Below are positions 12,001-18,899 of a DNA stretch of 60,000 bases, piece by piece. How positions within the stretch are numbered: position 1 is the stretch's first letter; every line of letters begins with the position of its first letter. The position numbers and the translations under genes are program-made. Origin of the DNA: Liolophura sinensis (Eukaryota > Mollusca > Polyplacophora > Chitonida > Chitonidae); contig NC_088304.1 of the NCBI RefSeq assembly GCF_032854445.1, positions 3,970,001-4,030,000 on the forward strand, written 5' to 3'. Below the pieces are notes generated by a model. That model ran no database searches. It had not been told where the DNA came from and saw nothing but the letters and a program-made list of their open reading frames with translations.

Positions 12001-13189
12001 CTGAATGCCAAGCCAGGAAGCTTCAACTTTCTCTTTGAAGGTCTTATGTGTGACCCGAGCCAGGATTGACCCTGGACCTCTGCCCCAAAGCGGAGCCATC
12101 CGGGCAGGACCAAATGAGATCGAACTCAAAACTCCCCAACTATGCGTTATGATACCGTTTTTATTTGCATACATGTTTGTTTATTTTATTTTAGTCCCTG
12201 GAAGAGAAAGTTTCGGTGATGACAACAGAGTTGTCGGAACACAAAATTAAGGAGAAAAAACTGGAGCTGTTGATGGCGCGCGTGCGCATTTTAGAAGAGC
12301 TTCTTCCGGTTTTATCAGGTCAGTGATAAAAATAACGCTTAAATATCGACAGTGCAAACAATGAAATGAAATTTCTTCATTTTTATTGTGAGTGTCTTAA
12401 AATTTATATTTACCGGCCATGTTATTCATGTTTCACATCATGGTATTATGATTTGGACTAATAACTGGTAAAATATAGTCAGCAAAATTTATATTCCGCT
12501 TTGCTCATAATTAGAGCGAAAAATTAAGTAAAATGTAAGAAAAAAACAGTCGTTAAATTCAATTGACGAATGATATATACTTACTAGGCAAGTTACGAAA
12601 GCTAGATTTCGTTTGGTGTGATTATTAGTTTAACAGTGACATCACCAGACAGTGACATTTTATTCTTGCAATTCCCTTGCATGTTTTATTATTTAACAAA
12701 TCCGATGATAACATAATGTGAGACCCTCTTCACTTGGAATAGAAGGGCAGATTTTGACGTGTTTATGATCTTAATTTTTAATGCACGGTCATTATAGCTT
12801 TTGCTGTGGTACCCCCACTGCAAGAAAATGGCATGGCCAACCCTTGTGCATGAAGTTTTTAATGTCAAAATGTCATCGGATGAGTCCATTCTGCTATGGG
12901 TGTATCCTATATTTGAATGTTTGTCTAATGGCTGCACGTGCCCATGCGCATGTCCCCCTATCATGGCTGTTCCCATATGTACTTTTCAGAGCTGCGTGAT
13001 ACCAGTGAAATCCTTCCTGCTTTACGTTTGTTCGCTGACCAAACCAGACGAAACGTCAGTGACGTCAGCGTTCTTCCCACGCCACCAAACAACTCTAGTA
13101 CCATGGCGCCATATAAAGCCGAAACAGACGGAGAACCAGAGTCAATAAACGACAATGACAAGTCGAAAGAAAATGATTTAAATATTTAA
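5898..13189 (+). CDS. EMI-domain and collagen-repeat extracellular matrix protein (EMID1/COL26A1-like), 5' incomplete
   Basis: Seven exons join in frame: 5898-6026, 6887-6984, 8679-8740, 9316-9844, 11056-11108, 12195-12318 and 12990-13189. They give 397 residues ending in TAA. Residues 1-75 form an EMI domain with seven cysteines in the expected order (NWC, ISC, RQC, YSC, WQCC, PEC). A short linker with FNC and a coiled segment follows. Gly-X-Y collagen stretches lie at about 141-159 and 210-258, a second heptad-like helix at about 291-331, and a hydrophilic tail at the end. This is the order known for vertebrate EMID1 and collagen XXVI (about 440 residues), so only the signal peptide and the first few dozen residues are missing. 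The family is secreted and multimerises in the matrix. I see no C1q domain, which argues against EMILIN or multimerin. Confidence 0.88.
6887..6984 (+). CDS. EMI gene exon: C-terminal half of EMI domain
   Basis: Acceptor TGTTACAG, donor GTAACG. It encodes [19 protein letters not shown] and then [12 protein letters not shown]. This is the hallmark end of an EMI domain (RPTY...V...EWRCCPGYSG.C). The phase matches the exons on both sides, which is strong support. Confidence 0.93.
8475..8632 (+). mobile_element. SINE family B fragment in intron
   Basis: GTAGGTTGGTAGTTTGCTCT, then CAGGTTTCCATC, then ATTCTTGAGTGC and a GAATCAAATGAAA end. This is the order of the SINE-B 3' half. It lies in the intron just before the linker-helix exon. 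Confidence 0.55.
8679..8740 (+). CDS. EMI gene exon: linker helix
   Basis: Acceptor CATTTCAG, donor GTAAGT. Twenty-one residues, [20 protein letters not shown] and R, with a Cys pair and a hydrophobic heptad pattern. This resembles the Cys-containing coiled linker that follows the EMI domain in EMID1-type proteins. It is too short to stand out alone; phase agreement supports it. Confidence 0.8.
9316..9844 (+). CDS. EMI gene exon: collagen Gly-X-Y region
   Basis: A large 529-bp exon, open throughout, with acceptor TTCTTCAG and donor GTAAAT. Residue order: a Ser/Pro/Thr-rich linker, a CQC motif, about six Gly-X-Y triplets, a glycine-rich non-triplet interruption of about 50 residues, then about 16 further triplets. 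GC content is well above the flanks, as expected for Gly/Pro codons. The interruption separates two short triple-helical blocks, as in collagen XXVI-like proteins. Confidence 0.9.
9870..10015 (+). mobile_element. SINE family B fragment in intron
   Basis: Begins 25 bp after the collagen exon donor with a B-box-like GTTCGAATCCAGC. It continues with GGTCGGTGGTTTAATCC and CTCCGGTTTCCTCC and ends AAGTGAACTATTCTTAAG. The exon frame can be read through into it without splicing, but that reading enters repeat sequence and is not considered coding. Confidence 0.6.
10325..10965 (+). mobile_element. Family X element carrying a 48-bp tandem array
   Basis: The left part has the usual family X landmarks (CCTAACTGATGTAAATTGAC, GAGGCCGTATTTCACC). 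The tandem array follows, then a short trailing part with AGTGAAAGATTG. The element sits in the intron between the collagen exon and exon 11056-11108. Confidence 0.75.
10438..10830 (+). repeat. 48-bp tandem repeat, about 8 units
   Basis: The unit runs from CACACTGTCGTCGCTGCTCT through TTTTACTCCCTATGCTGTAC to GTCTGC. Because 48 is divisible by three, both strands stay open (130 and 97 codons). The encoded peptides merely repeat the unit and have no independent support, so they are not annotated as genes. Units differ by single substitutions (TGCT/TACT, CTCCC/CTCCG). Confidence 0.95.
11056..11108 (+). CDS. EMI gene exon: short linker
   Basis: Acceptor GTTTTACAG, donor GTAAAT. Eighteen residues, [18 protein letters not shown]. 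It fits phase 1 in and phase 0 out, exactly matching its neighbours. Small exon supported by phase and splice sites rather than by homology. Confidence 0.72.
11790..11940 (-). mobile_element. SINE family C fragment
   Basis: Reverse orientation: TTTGGGGCTAAACGTATTTA, then TTTTTCAGTCATGTGACGAC. The same tail appears at 40335-40490 (reverse) and 43275-43450 (forward). Intronic. Confidence 0.6.
12195..12318 (+). CDS. EMI gene exon: coiled-coil segment
   Basis: Acceptor ATTTTAG, donor GTCAGT. It encodes 41 residues with regular heptads ([28 protein letters not shown]), probably a trimerisation helix. It ends after one base of a codon, so it can splice to 12990 and, in principle, to 18248. Confidence 0.85.
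12990..13189 (+). CDS. EMI gene terminal exon
   Basis: The acceptor TACTTTTCAG precedes an open frame of 66 residues that starts [18 protein letters not shown] and ends DLNI-stop. It continues the helical region for about 20 residues. The rest is polar and disordered (Ser/Asn/Asp/Glu-rich) with a possible N-glycosylation site at NNSS. A candidate AATAAA lies about 630 bp downstream, beyond the AT palindrome. Confidence 0.82.
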
Positions 13190-13306
13190 AATACATAGAT
13201 ATAGGTGTCACTGTTATAAAATAGGTTGCTACTTTGAAAAACTTCAGCAATAGGCTGATATATCGGTAGACCAAATGTTGAGGAAACAGCGTGGTTTTCA
13301 AGTGTA

Positions 13307-13315
13307 GGACTTGTA

Positions 13316-13392
<77 letters not shown>

Positions 13393-13396
13393 GTTG

Positions 13397-13441
<45 letters not shown>

Positions 13442-13453
13442 TCATACAAGTCC
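13307..13453. repeat. (AT)n palindrome with 14-bp-plus unique arms
   Basis: GGACTTGTATGAATATA on the left is answered by the inverted TATATTCATACAAGTCC on the right. Between the arms lie two long AT runs, separated by an off-centre AAGGGTTGGCCAT. The whole 147-bp block could extrude as a cruciform or, in RNA, form a long hairpin. It starts 118 bp after the collagen stop codon, so it may lie in the 3' UTR. Confidence 0.93.
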
Positions 13454-14290
13454 ATCACAGCAGAATATTTTCTTACTACGTCATACAAGGTTTCGTATCG
13501 TGTCGGTTTGTTTTATGATTCCATCAAACCGTTACATACATATGGCTGCGGAAAATGACACAGCATAACCAAAGTATTTCCCAATTTAACAAATGCTTGA
13601 TATGTATGTATTTTTCTTGTCTTTTAGACAGGAACCAACAAATTAGTAACAGCAATTAATGAATGAATGTGTATGGTTTAACATCACATCGGCAACATTT
13701 CAGTCACATCGTGGCGAAAATAAGCTAAAAACACGAGACCGTTCAGGTTTTCGATATGGCAGTGAGAACATCGAAAATCGTAACAAAAATGTTCGGACAT
13801 GTTTAAAACAAGATAAGAAAATAAATTAGTCACAGGAAGAAGTCACCATCAAAAACACATAGGCCTATACCGATATTAGATTTCTGATAACGGTCATATT
13901 GATACATCATTTAAAAGATGTAGATAGTAATCATGTGTACTTTAGATGTTGATATTTCCTTCATGAGGCGTTGGTTCAATCCTAGCGTAGTCCAGGGAAT
14001 ACTTGGCATTCCCTCCACCGTTCTCGGAGTCTTAGTAGGAATTAACAGACGGCAGTGTTGTGTTCGTTGGACGGTTCAGTGTAGTAGCATTATATGAGGT
14101 GTGTAGGTCATTTGCCTTTCACTAATATGGTGTAAACATGTAAGTCACATGTGAAAAAGTCCGTCGGTTACTTGCCAAAGGTCGGTAGTTTACTCCGTGC
14201 AGTTCAGTTTTCTCCACCATAAAACTTGCCACAGTCGCGTTTAGTGAAATATTTACTGAGTGATTTAGTTGCTAGTTATCCATGGGCTAG
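13454..14290. other. Non-coding stretch with degraded SINE pieces
   Basis: No supported exon. Contains a fragment like family C near 13670-13740 (TTTCAGTCACATCGTGGCG) and family B-like pieces near 13960-14030 and 14155-14270 (GCCAAAGGTCGGTAGTTTAC). Confidence 0.5.
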
Positions 14291-14294
14291 GATG

Positions 14295-14615
14295 CATGAG
14301 ATACGAGTTCAAACCATGTCTTAGACATGGAATTTGTACACTCCAGAGCTACAGCTGCTGGCGGGGCCTTAGTGACAATAGTCGATCGACAACACTCGTG
14401 TGGCCATTTGCGCGGCCTAATAGTCACTGAAGACCACTCGTCTTCCACCAGTATGCTTTCTGTATGTCACGGTTTGAAAGTTCTTCATTAACTTGTCAAA
14501 GGTTGGTGGTTTATCCCGGGCACTTCGTATTCCTCCACCGCCGAGGTATTTCTTGGGTTTATACAACACTTAATCTTGAGTGCGGCGTTGAACACCAATC
14601 AGAAAATGAGATAAA
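14295..14615 (+). mobile_element. SINE family B, near full length
   Basis: The head has a B-box-like ATACGAGTTCAAACC. The body follows (GTATGTCACGGTTTGAAAG, then AACTTGTCAAAGGTTGGTGG and TTCCTCCACC). The tail is CTTGAGTGCGGCGTTGAACA then CCAATCAGAAAATGAGATAAA. The tail closely resembles that of SINE-A (TTGAGTACGGCGTAAAACAC), suggesting both use the same LINE machinery. That last step is inference. Confidence 0.7.
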
Positions 14616-14658
14616 TGTGCATAATCGACGTCATTAATGGTTTTCCGACAGAATGAGT

Positions 14659-14698
14659 CCAAAGGCTAGACTTTGTCCTCAAGGATACCTAAAATTAT
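14659..14698 (+). repeat. 40-bp exact repeat, copy 1
   Basis: Forty bases starting CCAAAGGCTAGACTTTGTCC are identical to 17590-17629. Flanks diverge on both sides. Identity without matching flanks suggests a fragment of a longer dispersed repeat. Confidence 0.85.
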
Positions 14699-15188
14699 CC
14701 AACAACTTATGAAATCTCCATAAGACAATTGTAATGTAGATTCCATGTTTTGTTCATTTATTTTCATGAAACAATGCAACGCAACTGTATGAACTGTTCT
14801 TTGATGAATTATCATGTAATTAGCGTCCATGATAATGTGTAAAACATATTTACGTTCAACCTTAAAATGTTTAGCGTAAAAAACCACATACCTAAGTTTG
14901 ATATCTGGTTTTCTTTCTCACGTCTGTTTTCTACCGCTAGCAAAACTAGATGATTCCATTTATGAGTTCTCGATCTCATGTGTGTTTTACGGAACTATAC
15001 AAAGTCGCAAAGTCATTCATTAAAACCGAGCCAGTATTATACAGAAATGTACATCAGTCGCACAATAAATCAGAATATGCACAATTATAGGCTTATCCCT
15101 TGTCTATATTTCTATTCATCATCAACCATTCCATGGCTTTTATATGTCTTCCCAGAAACCAGTCCGCACAAAATTTTTATTTCCAGAA

Positions 15189-15310
15189 CTAATGTGTACG
15201 AGTATAGTACACAAATTTCTTATTTACTAATCTAATGTGTACGAGTAGTACACAAAATTTGTATTTATATAACACTCTAAAAACCTAATGTGTACGAGTG
15301 GTACACAGTG
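15189..15310. repeat. Three spaced palindromic hairpin motifs
   Basis: The motif CTAATGTGTACGAGT followed by (A/T)GTACACA occurs three times, at about 15189, 15232 and 15284. Each motif is an imperfect inverted repeat (TGTGTAC...GTACACA). Spacing is 43 and 52 bp. Function unknown. Confidence 0.75.
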
Positions 15311-15430
15311 TTTATGTAGTTGTGCAATTCGTGCACTATATCACAGTTACATGCGTCAATATCACATCATCTCCTTGTGTATATGCACAAATTTGTATAT
15401 TATCGTTTTTAGAGAGCATGAAGGGTGTTA

Positions 15431-15451
15431 CCTCCACCCCCCCCCCCCGCT
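15431..15451. repeat. C-homopolymer tract
   Basis: A run of about 14 C preceded by CTCCA and followed by GCTCCTCCTCC. A simple C-rich tract, potentially an i-motif or, on the other strand, a G-quadruplex. Confidence 0.85.
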
Positions 15452-15614
15452 CCTCCTCCACTCTTTGGCGAAAAGAGACATGATCTGTCTGGTCCGTACG
15501 TTTGTCCGTCTAGTCGACCGCCACTTTTTGCTTTTCGTGTAATAGCTCCACAAAATATTGTCCGATTTTGATAAAATCTTTTGGGGCATATCAGCTCAAG
15601 GTCGAAAGCCGGAG

Positions 15615-16185
15615 TTATTCTTGTAAAGGTCCTGTAAAGATTCTGTAAGGGCCCTGTTAAGGTTCTGTAAGGTTTCTGTGAGGGTCCTGTAAAGGTTATG
15701 TAAGGGTTCTGTGATAGTCCTGTAAAGGTTCTGTAGGTGTTCTGTGACGGTTCTGTAGGGGTTCTGTGAGGGTCCTGTAAATGTTCTGTGAGGGTCCTGT
15801 AAAGGTTCTATCAGGGTCCCTTAAAGGTTCTGTCAGGGTTCTGTGACGGTTCTGTAAGGGTTCTTTAAAGGTTCTGCAAGGGTTCTGTGAGGGTCCTTTA
15901 GGTTTTCTGTGAGGGTCCTATAAATGTTCTGTAAGGGTTCCGTGAGAGTCCTGTAAAGGTTCTGTAAGGGTTCTGTAAGGGTTGTGTAAAGGTTCTGTGA
16001 GGTCATGTAAAAGTTTTGTAAGGTTATGTAAGGGTCCTGTAAGGTTCTGTGAGGGTCCTGTAACGGCTCTCTAGTCCTGTAAAGGTTCTGTGAGGTTTCT
16101 GTAAGGGCCCTGTAAAGGTTCTTTAACGGTTCTGTGAGGGTCCTGTAAAGGCTTTTTATGGGTTCTGTGAGGCTCCTGTTCAGTC
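15615..16185 (+). repeat. 11-bp / 22-bp minisatellite
   Basis: Alternating 11-mers GGTTCTGTAAG and GGTCCTGTAAA over about 570 bp, with many substitutions. Because 33 bp is three units, the reverse strand keeps a 158-codon frame rich in Leu-Tyr-Arg-Thr. That frame reflects periodicity and not a gene. Confidence 0.95.
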
Positions 16186-16827
16186 CTTTCCTGTCGGTAT
16201 CTGGTGGTAGTAGTCGGTAACTCCAGGTATACTCTGATTTCCAGAAAACGTAAAGAGAACCACTGTTTTTAGAACACATTGACATCCAAGGACAGGTCAT
16301 AACCGTCATCGCCTTACAATTAATGTGTGGTTTAAAACACGTAACTACGAATTAGTTTTTGAATCAATAACGGGCAGAGTCTGTGTTGATCAGGTTGACA
16401 TTCACAAAGATGATGACAGTTATTATTGTAGTACTTCTATGCATTCAGAAACTCTCACGCAAAGTGCTAAAAAAAAAAAACGCCATTTTTTTTTTGGAGG
16501 TTTACTGAGCGCCATTTAAGACGTTGCTGGTTCGGTCGGGGAAAGAAAATTCTCTTTCACTTGCTCCATCGAAATTAAATTGAAACAAAGAAATTGTTTA
16601 ACTTGACTTATTTATACATTCTAACGCTTTTGAAATTATGTGTAAATGCCAAAGAGCAGTTCTCAAAAGGAATATGTAAGAAATAATATGAGCAGTAAAT
16701 AAAGAAGGTAACATGTAGTTAACAAAAGTAGTCATCAGTAGGACATGTAGGAAAGATTTCCGATACTCTAAATATTGTGAATCCAATTCAAAGTCTGTGG
16801 CTATGGATAATATTCAGGTAGAATACA

Positions 16828-17127
16828 TTTATTTATTTATTTATTATTTATTTGATTGGTGTTTTACGCCGTACTCAAGAATATTTCACTTATACGACGG
16901 TGGCCAGCATTATGGTGGGTGAAAACCGGGCAGAGCCCGGGAGAAACCCACGACCATCCGCAGGTTGCTGACAGAGCTTCCCACGTACGGCCGGAGAGGA
17001 AGCCAGCATGAGCTGGACTTGAACTCACAGCGACTGCATTGGTGAGAGACTCCTGGGTCATTACGCGGCGCTAGGGCGCTAACCAACTGAGCCACGGAGG
17101 CCACCCCCCCCTCCCCCACCCCCACCC
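16828..17127 (-). mobile_element. SINE family A, full length, with target-site duplication
   Basis: Reverse orientation. At the right end the tRNA-like head reads (complement) GGCCTCCGTGGCTCAGTTGG with a good A box, and a B box GAGTTCAAGTCC. The body has AACCTGCGGATGGTCGTGGG. The tail is TTCTTGAGTACGGCGTAAAA followed by AAAT repeats. The 13-bp direct repeat CAGGTAGAATACA flanks it at 16815-16827 and 17128-17140, a clean TSD. The inserted segment also contains a C-rich stretch (G-rich in SINE orientation) between head and TSD. Relatively young copy. Confidence 0.95.
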
Positions 17128-17342
17128 CAGGTAGAATACAGGTGCACCTACTTCCATTATTATTGTCTATGTAATGAATTGTTGTTGTTCTAATAAATTG
17201 TCGTTGATGTAAGCTGGGTTTAAGATAGACGCCAATCACAGTCCCAGATATAATAAACATGAATACTTATACAACCCCTACCCTCGGGTTAAGCGGAATT
17301 AGACACAGTCAGAGACCTTGATGGACAGTAGTTCTTTTGTGG

Positions 17343-17460
17343 AATGTGTTATACGTTGTTTTGGGAATTGGCCTTGCGATTATTGACCTAGAACGTCCTT
17401 ATTGATTGAGGGCTGGTGTACAAACGTCTCTTTCGACGTACAGATTTATTGTAGAATTTA
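17343..17460 (+). mobile_element. Dispersed family D copy
   Basis: GTTATACGTTGTTTTGGGAA, then CTTGCGATTATTGACCTAGA, then TTTCGACGTACAGATTTA. The same ordered motifs recur at 27550-27640, 32715-32830, 35220-35330 (reverse), 36650-36765, 42115-42235 (reverse) and 53805-53910. About 100 bp are shared; the termini are not resolved and no coding sequence is seen. Confidence 0.65.
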
Positions 17461-17589
17461 AGAAACTTGAAGGTATTTAATGGAATGTCTTGGACCCGCG
17501 AGGTTTTGGAATCAAAAAGTTGTGAGGTATAATGACGTAGAAAACTGAATGAGCCAATGGCCTACATGTTCTTGTACTTCCAATGGGGG

Positions 17590-17629
17590 CCAAAGGCTAG
17601 ACTTTGTCCTCAAGGATACCTAAAATTAT
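17590..17629 (+). repeat. 40-bp exact repeat, copy 2
   Basis: Identical to 14659-14698 over 40 bases. It lies just left of a family X copy. Confidence 0.85.
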
Positions 17630-17699
17630 ATAACCGTTTGCAAGCATGACGTGGCAGTATGCTTCTGTGTACGTGATAGTGATCGTAAAGACAGCTAAT

Positions 17700-18115
17700 A
17701 TAATTAAAGACTTACAGCACGGAGAGTAAAACCAGAGCAGCTACAGCATCGCATAGAGTAATCGCTTGTTACTGATCACATGTAACCGGTGAAATACGGC
17801 CCCTTGTTAATTTACCTCGGGTAAGGCTTTATTTTAACTGTACAAGTAACATTAAGAAATCATATGAAGTAAATAAAAATATTAAATGAAATGATTATAG
17901 TGAATAGGAAATGAACACATTTAAGAAGGTTTTATATCGTAAGGTTTTATTCTAATTTTTTATGTAAACAACGGCTTAAGCAGAATTTGGTAAAAAAATC
18001 TGTGATGTTAATTGTAACTTAATAGACGTCACTGGTCTAGAATCAGACAAAGTGCAATGTCATCACATTTAACATACGATAACATTAAAACAAGGGCAAA
18101 AGGGCCGGATCTCAG
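17700..18115 (-). mobile_element. Family X copy, non-expanded
   Basis: Reverse orientation. GAGAGTAAAACCAGAGCAGC begins it, GTAACCGGTGAAATACGGCC and TTTACCTCGGGTAAGGC follow, then AGACGTCACTGGTCTAGAAT and an end near ACATTAAAACAAGGGCAAAAG. The last block is shared with copies at 32925-33065 and 41085-41400, so this copy shows both ends of the element at about 400 bp. Confidence 0.75.
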
Positions 18116-18247
18116 GGGTCCTTAGTCCACTGCCATAATCCTGGTTTAGGAAGAAATATCATGTGACCAATGTATCAGTGAAATGTACTTCCGTTCCGAC
18201 GTATAATCTATATGTGATAAACAAACACATCGATTGTACTTTTACAG

Positions 18248-18675
18248 GTGCCGAGTGGAACTGTACTGACATCCGTAAAGCCCGGATCTGCGCCATGAGT
18301 GACAAGTGTAGATGTGACAACACCATAGACAGGGTACCCGACCCCCCGGTCCCACCCCCACATCTACAGAGAGACATGCCGGAACTGTTCAACACCATGG
18401 CTTTCGTAGTCTCGCGCATCACGAAGGGCAAGTATGCACCGGGCAGTAAATTCGCTAAGACCCTCCCAAAAACACCCAACTCAGACAAAATGGAACATTC
18501 CAAAATCCGAGCGGAGTACGAGGCGGACGTGGCCTACCCGGCATCAAAACACGTCAGTGACACCAACGCCGTGCCTTACGTCGAGATGGCCATTGTCAGC
18601 GACGCACCCAGCCTGTCCACTTGTAAACTGACGGTGTTATTCGGATTCTTATTTTATGTTGTCGCTATCTTATGA
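18248..18675 (+). CDS. Terminal exon of an unrecognised GPI-anchored-type surface protein
   Basis: The acceptor CTTTTACAG precedes an open frame of 142 residues ending in TGA. Base composition is markedly more GC-rich than the flanks, as in the other exons here. It begins with a cysteine-bearing module (AEWNCTD, RICAMSDKCRCD) and continues through a Pro-rich stretch (VPDPPVPPPH) and a polar region. It ends SDAPSLSTCK followed by the hydrophobic LTVLFGFLFYVVAIL. Small residues, spacer and terminal hydrophobic run are the pattern of a GPI-attachment signal. It starts with two bases completing a codon. The C-x8-C-x5-C-x-C spacing is reminiscent of the end of GDNF-receptor-like modules, but I cannot assign a family. 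Upstream exons are not identified between 13.2 and 18.2 kb. Confidence 0.72.
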
Positions 18676-18676
18676 G

Positions 18677-18895
18677 TCCGGAAGAATCAGGCTGTATGTT
18701 AAAGGTGGCAAAAACACATAAGACTTTGGTTTGATAGTATTTAAGCTTGTCAACATTGCCAAGATGACAAGATTTTGGTTCACGTTAATCCGGAAGGATC
18801 AGGCTGTATATTAAAGTTGGCAGAAACACAAAGACTTTGGTTTGATAGCATTTCAGCTTGTCCACATTGCCAAGATGACAAGATTTTGGTTCACT
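18677..18895 (+). repeat. Tandem duplication of about 112 bp in probable 3' UTR
   Basis: Two copies start at TCCGGAAGAATCAGGCTGTA (18677) and TCCGGAAGGATCAGGCTGTA (18789). Each ends at GATTTTGGTTCAC. They follow directly on the GPI-type stop codon, so the transcript probably contains both. Confidence 0.9.
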
Positions 18896-18899
18896 TTAT

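Noticed and set aside
13095-13568. Several YIYIYI-rich ORFs
   Set aside because: Translations of the AT dinucleotide palindrome.
15833-16309. 158-codon reverse ORF rich in LYRTLTEP
   Set aside because: Produced by the 11-bp minisatellite (33 bp equals three units).
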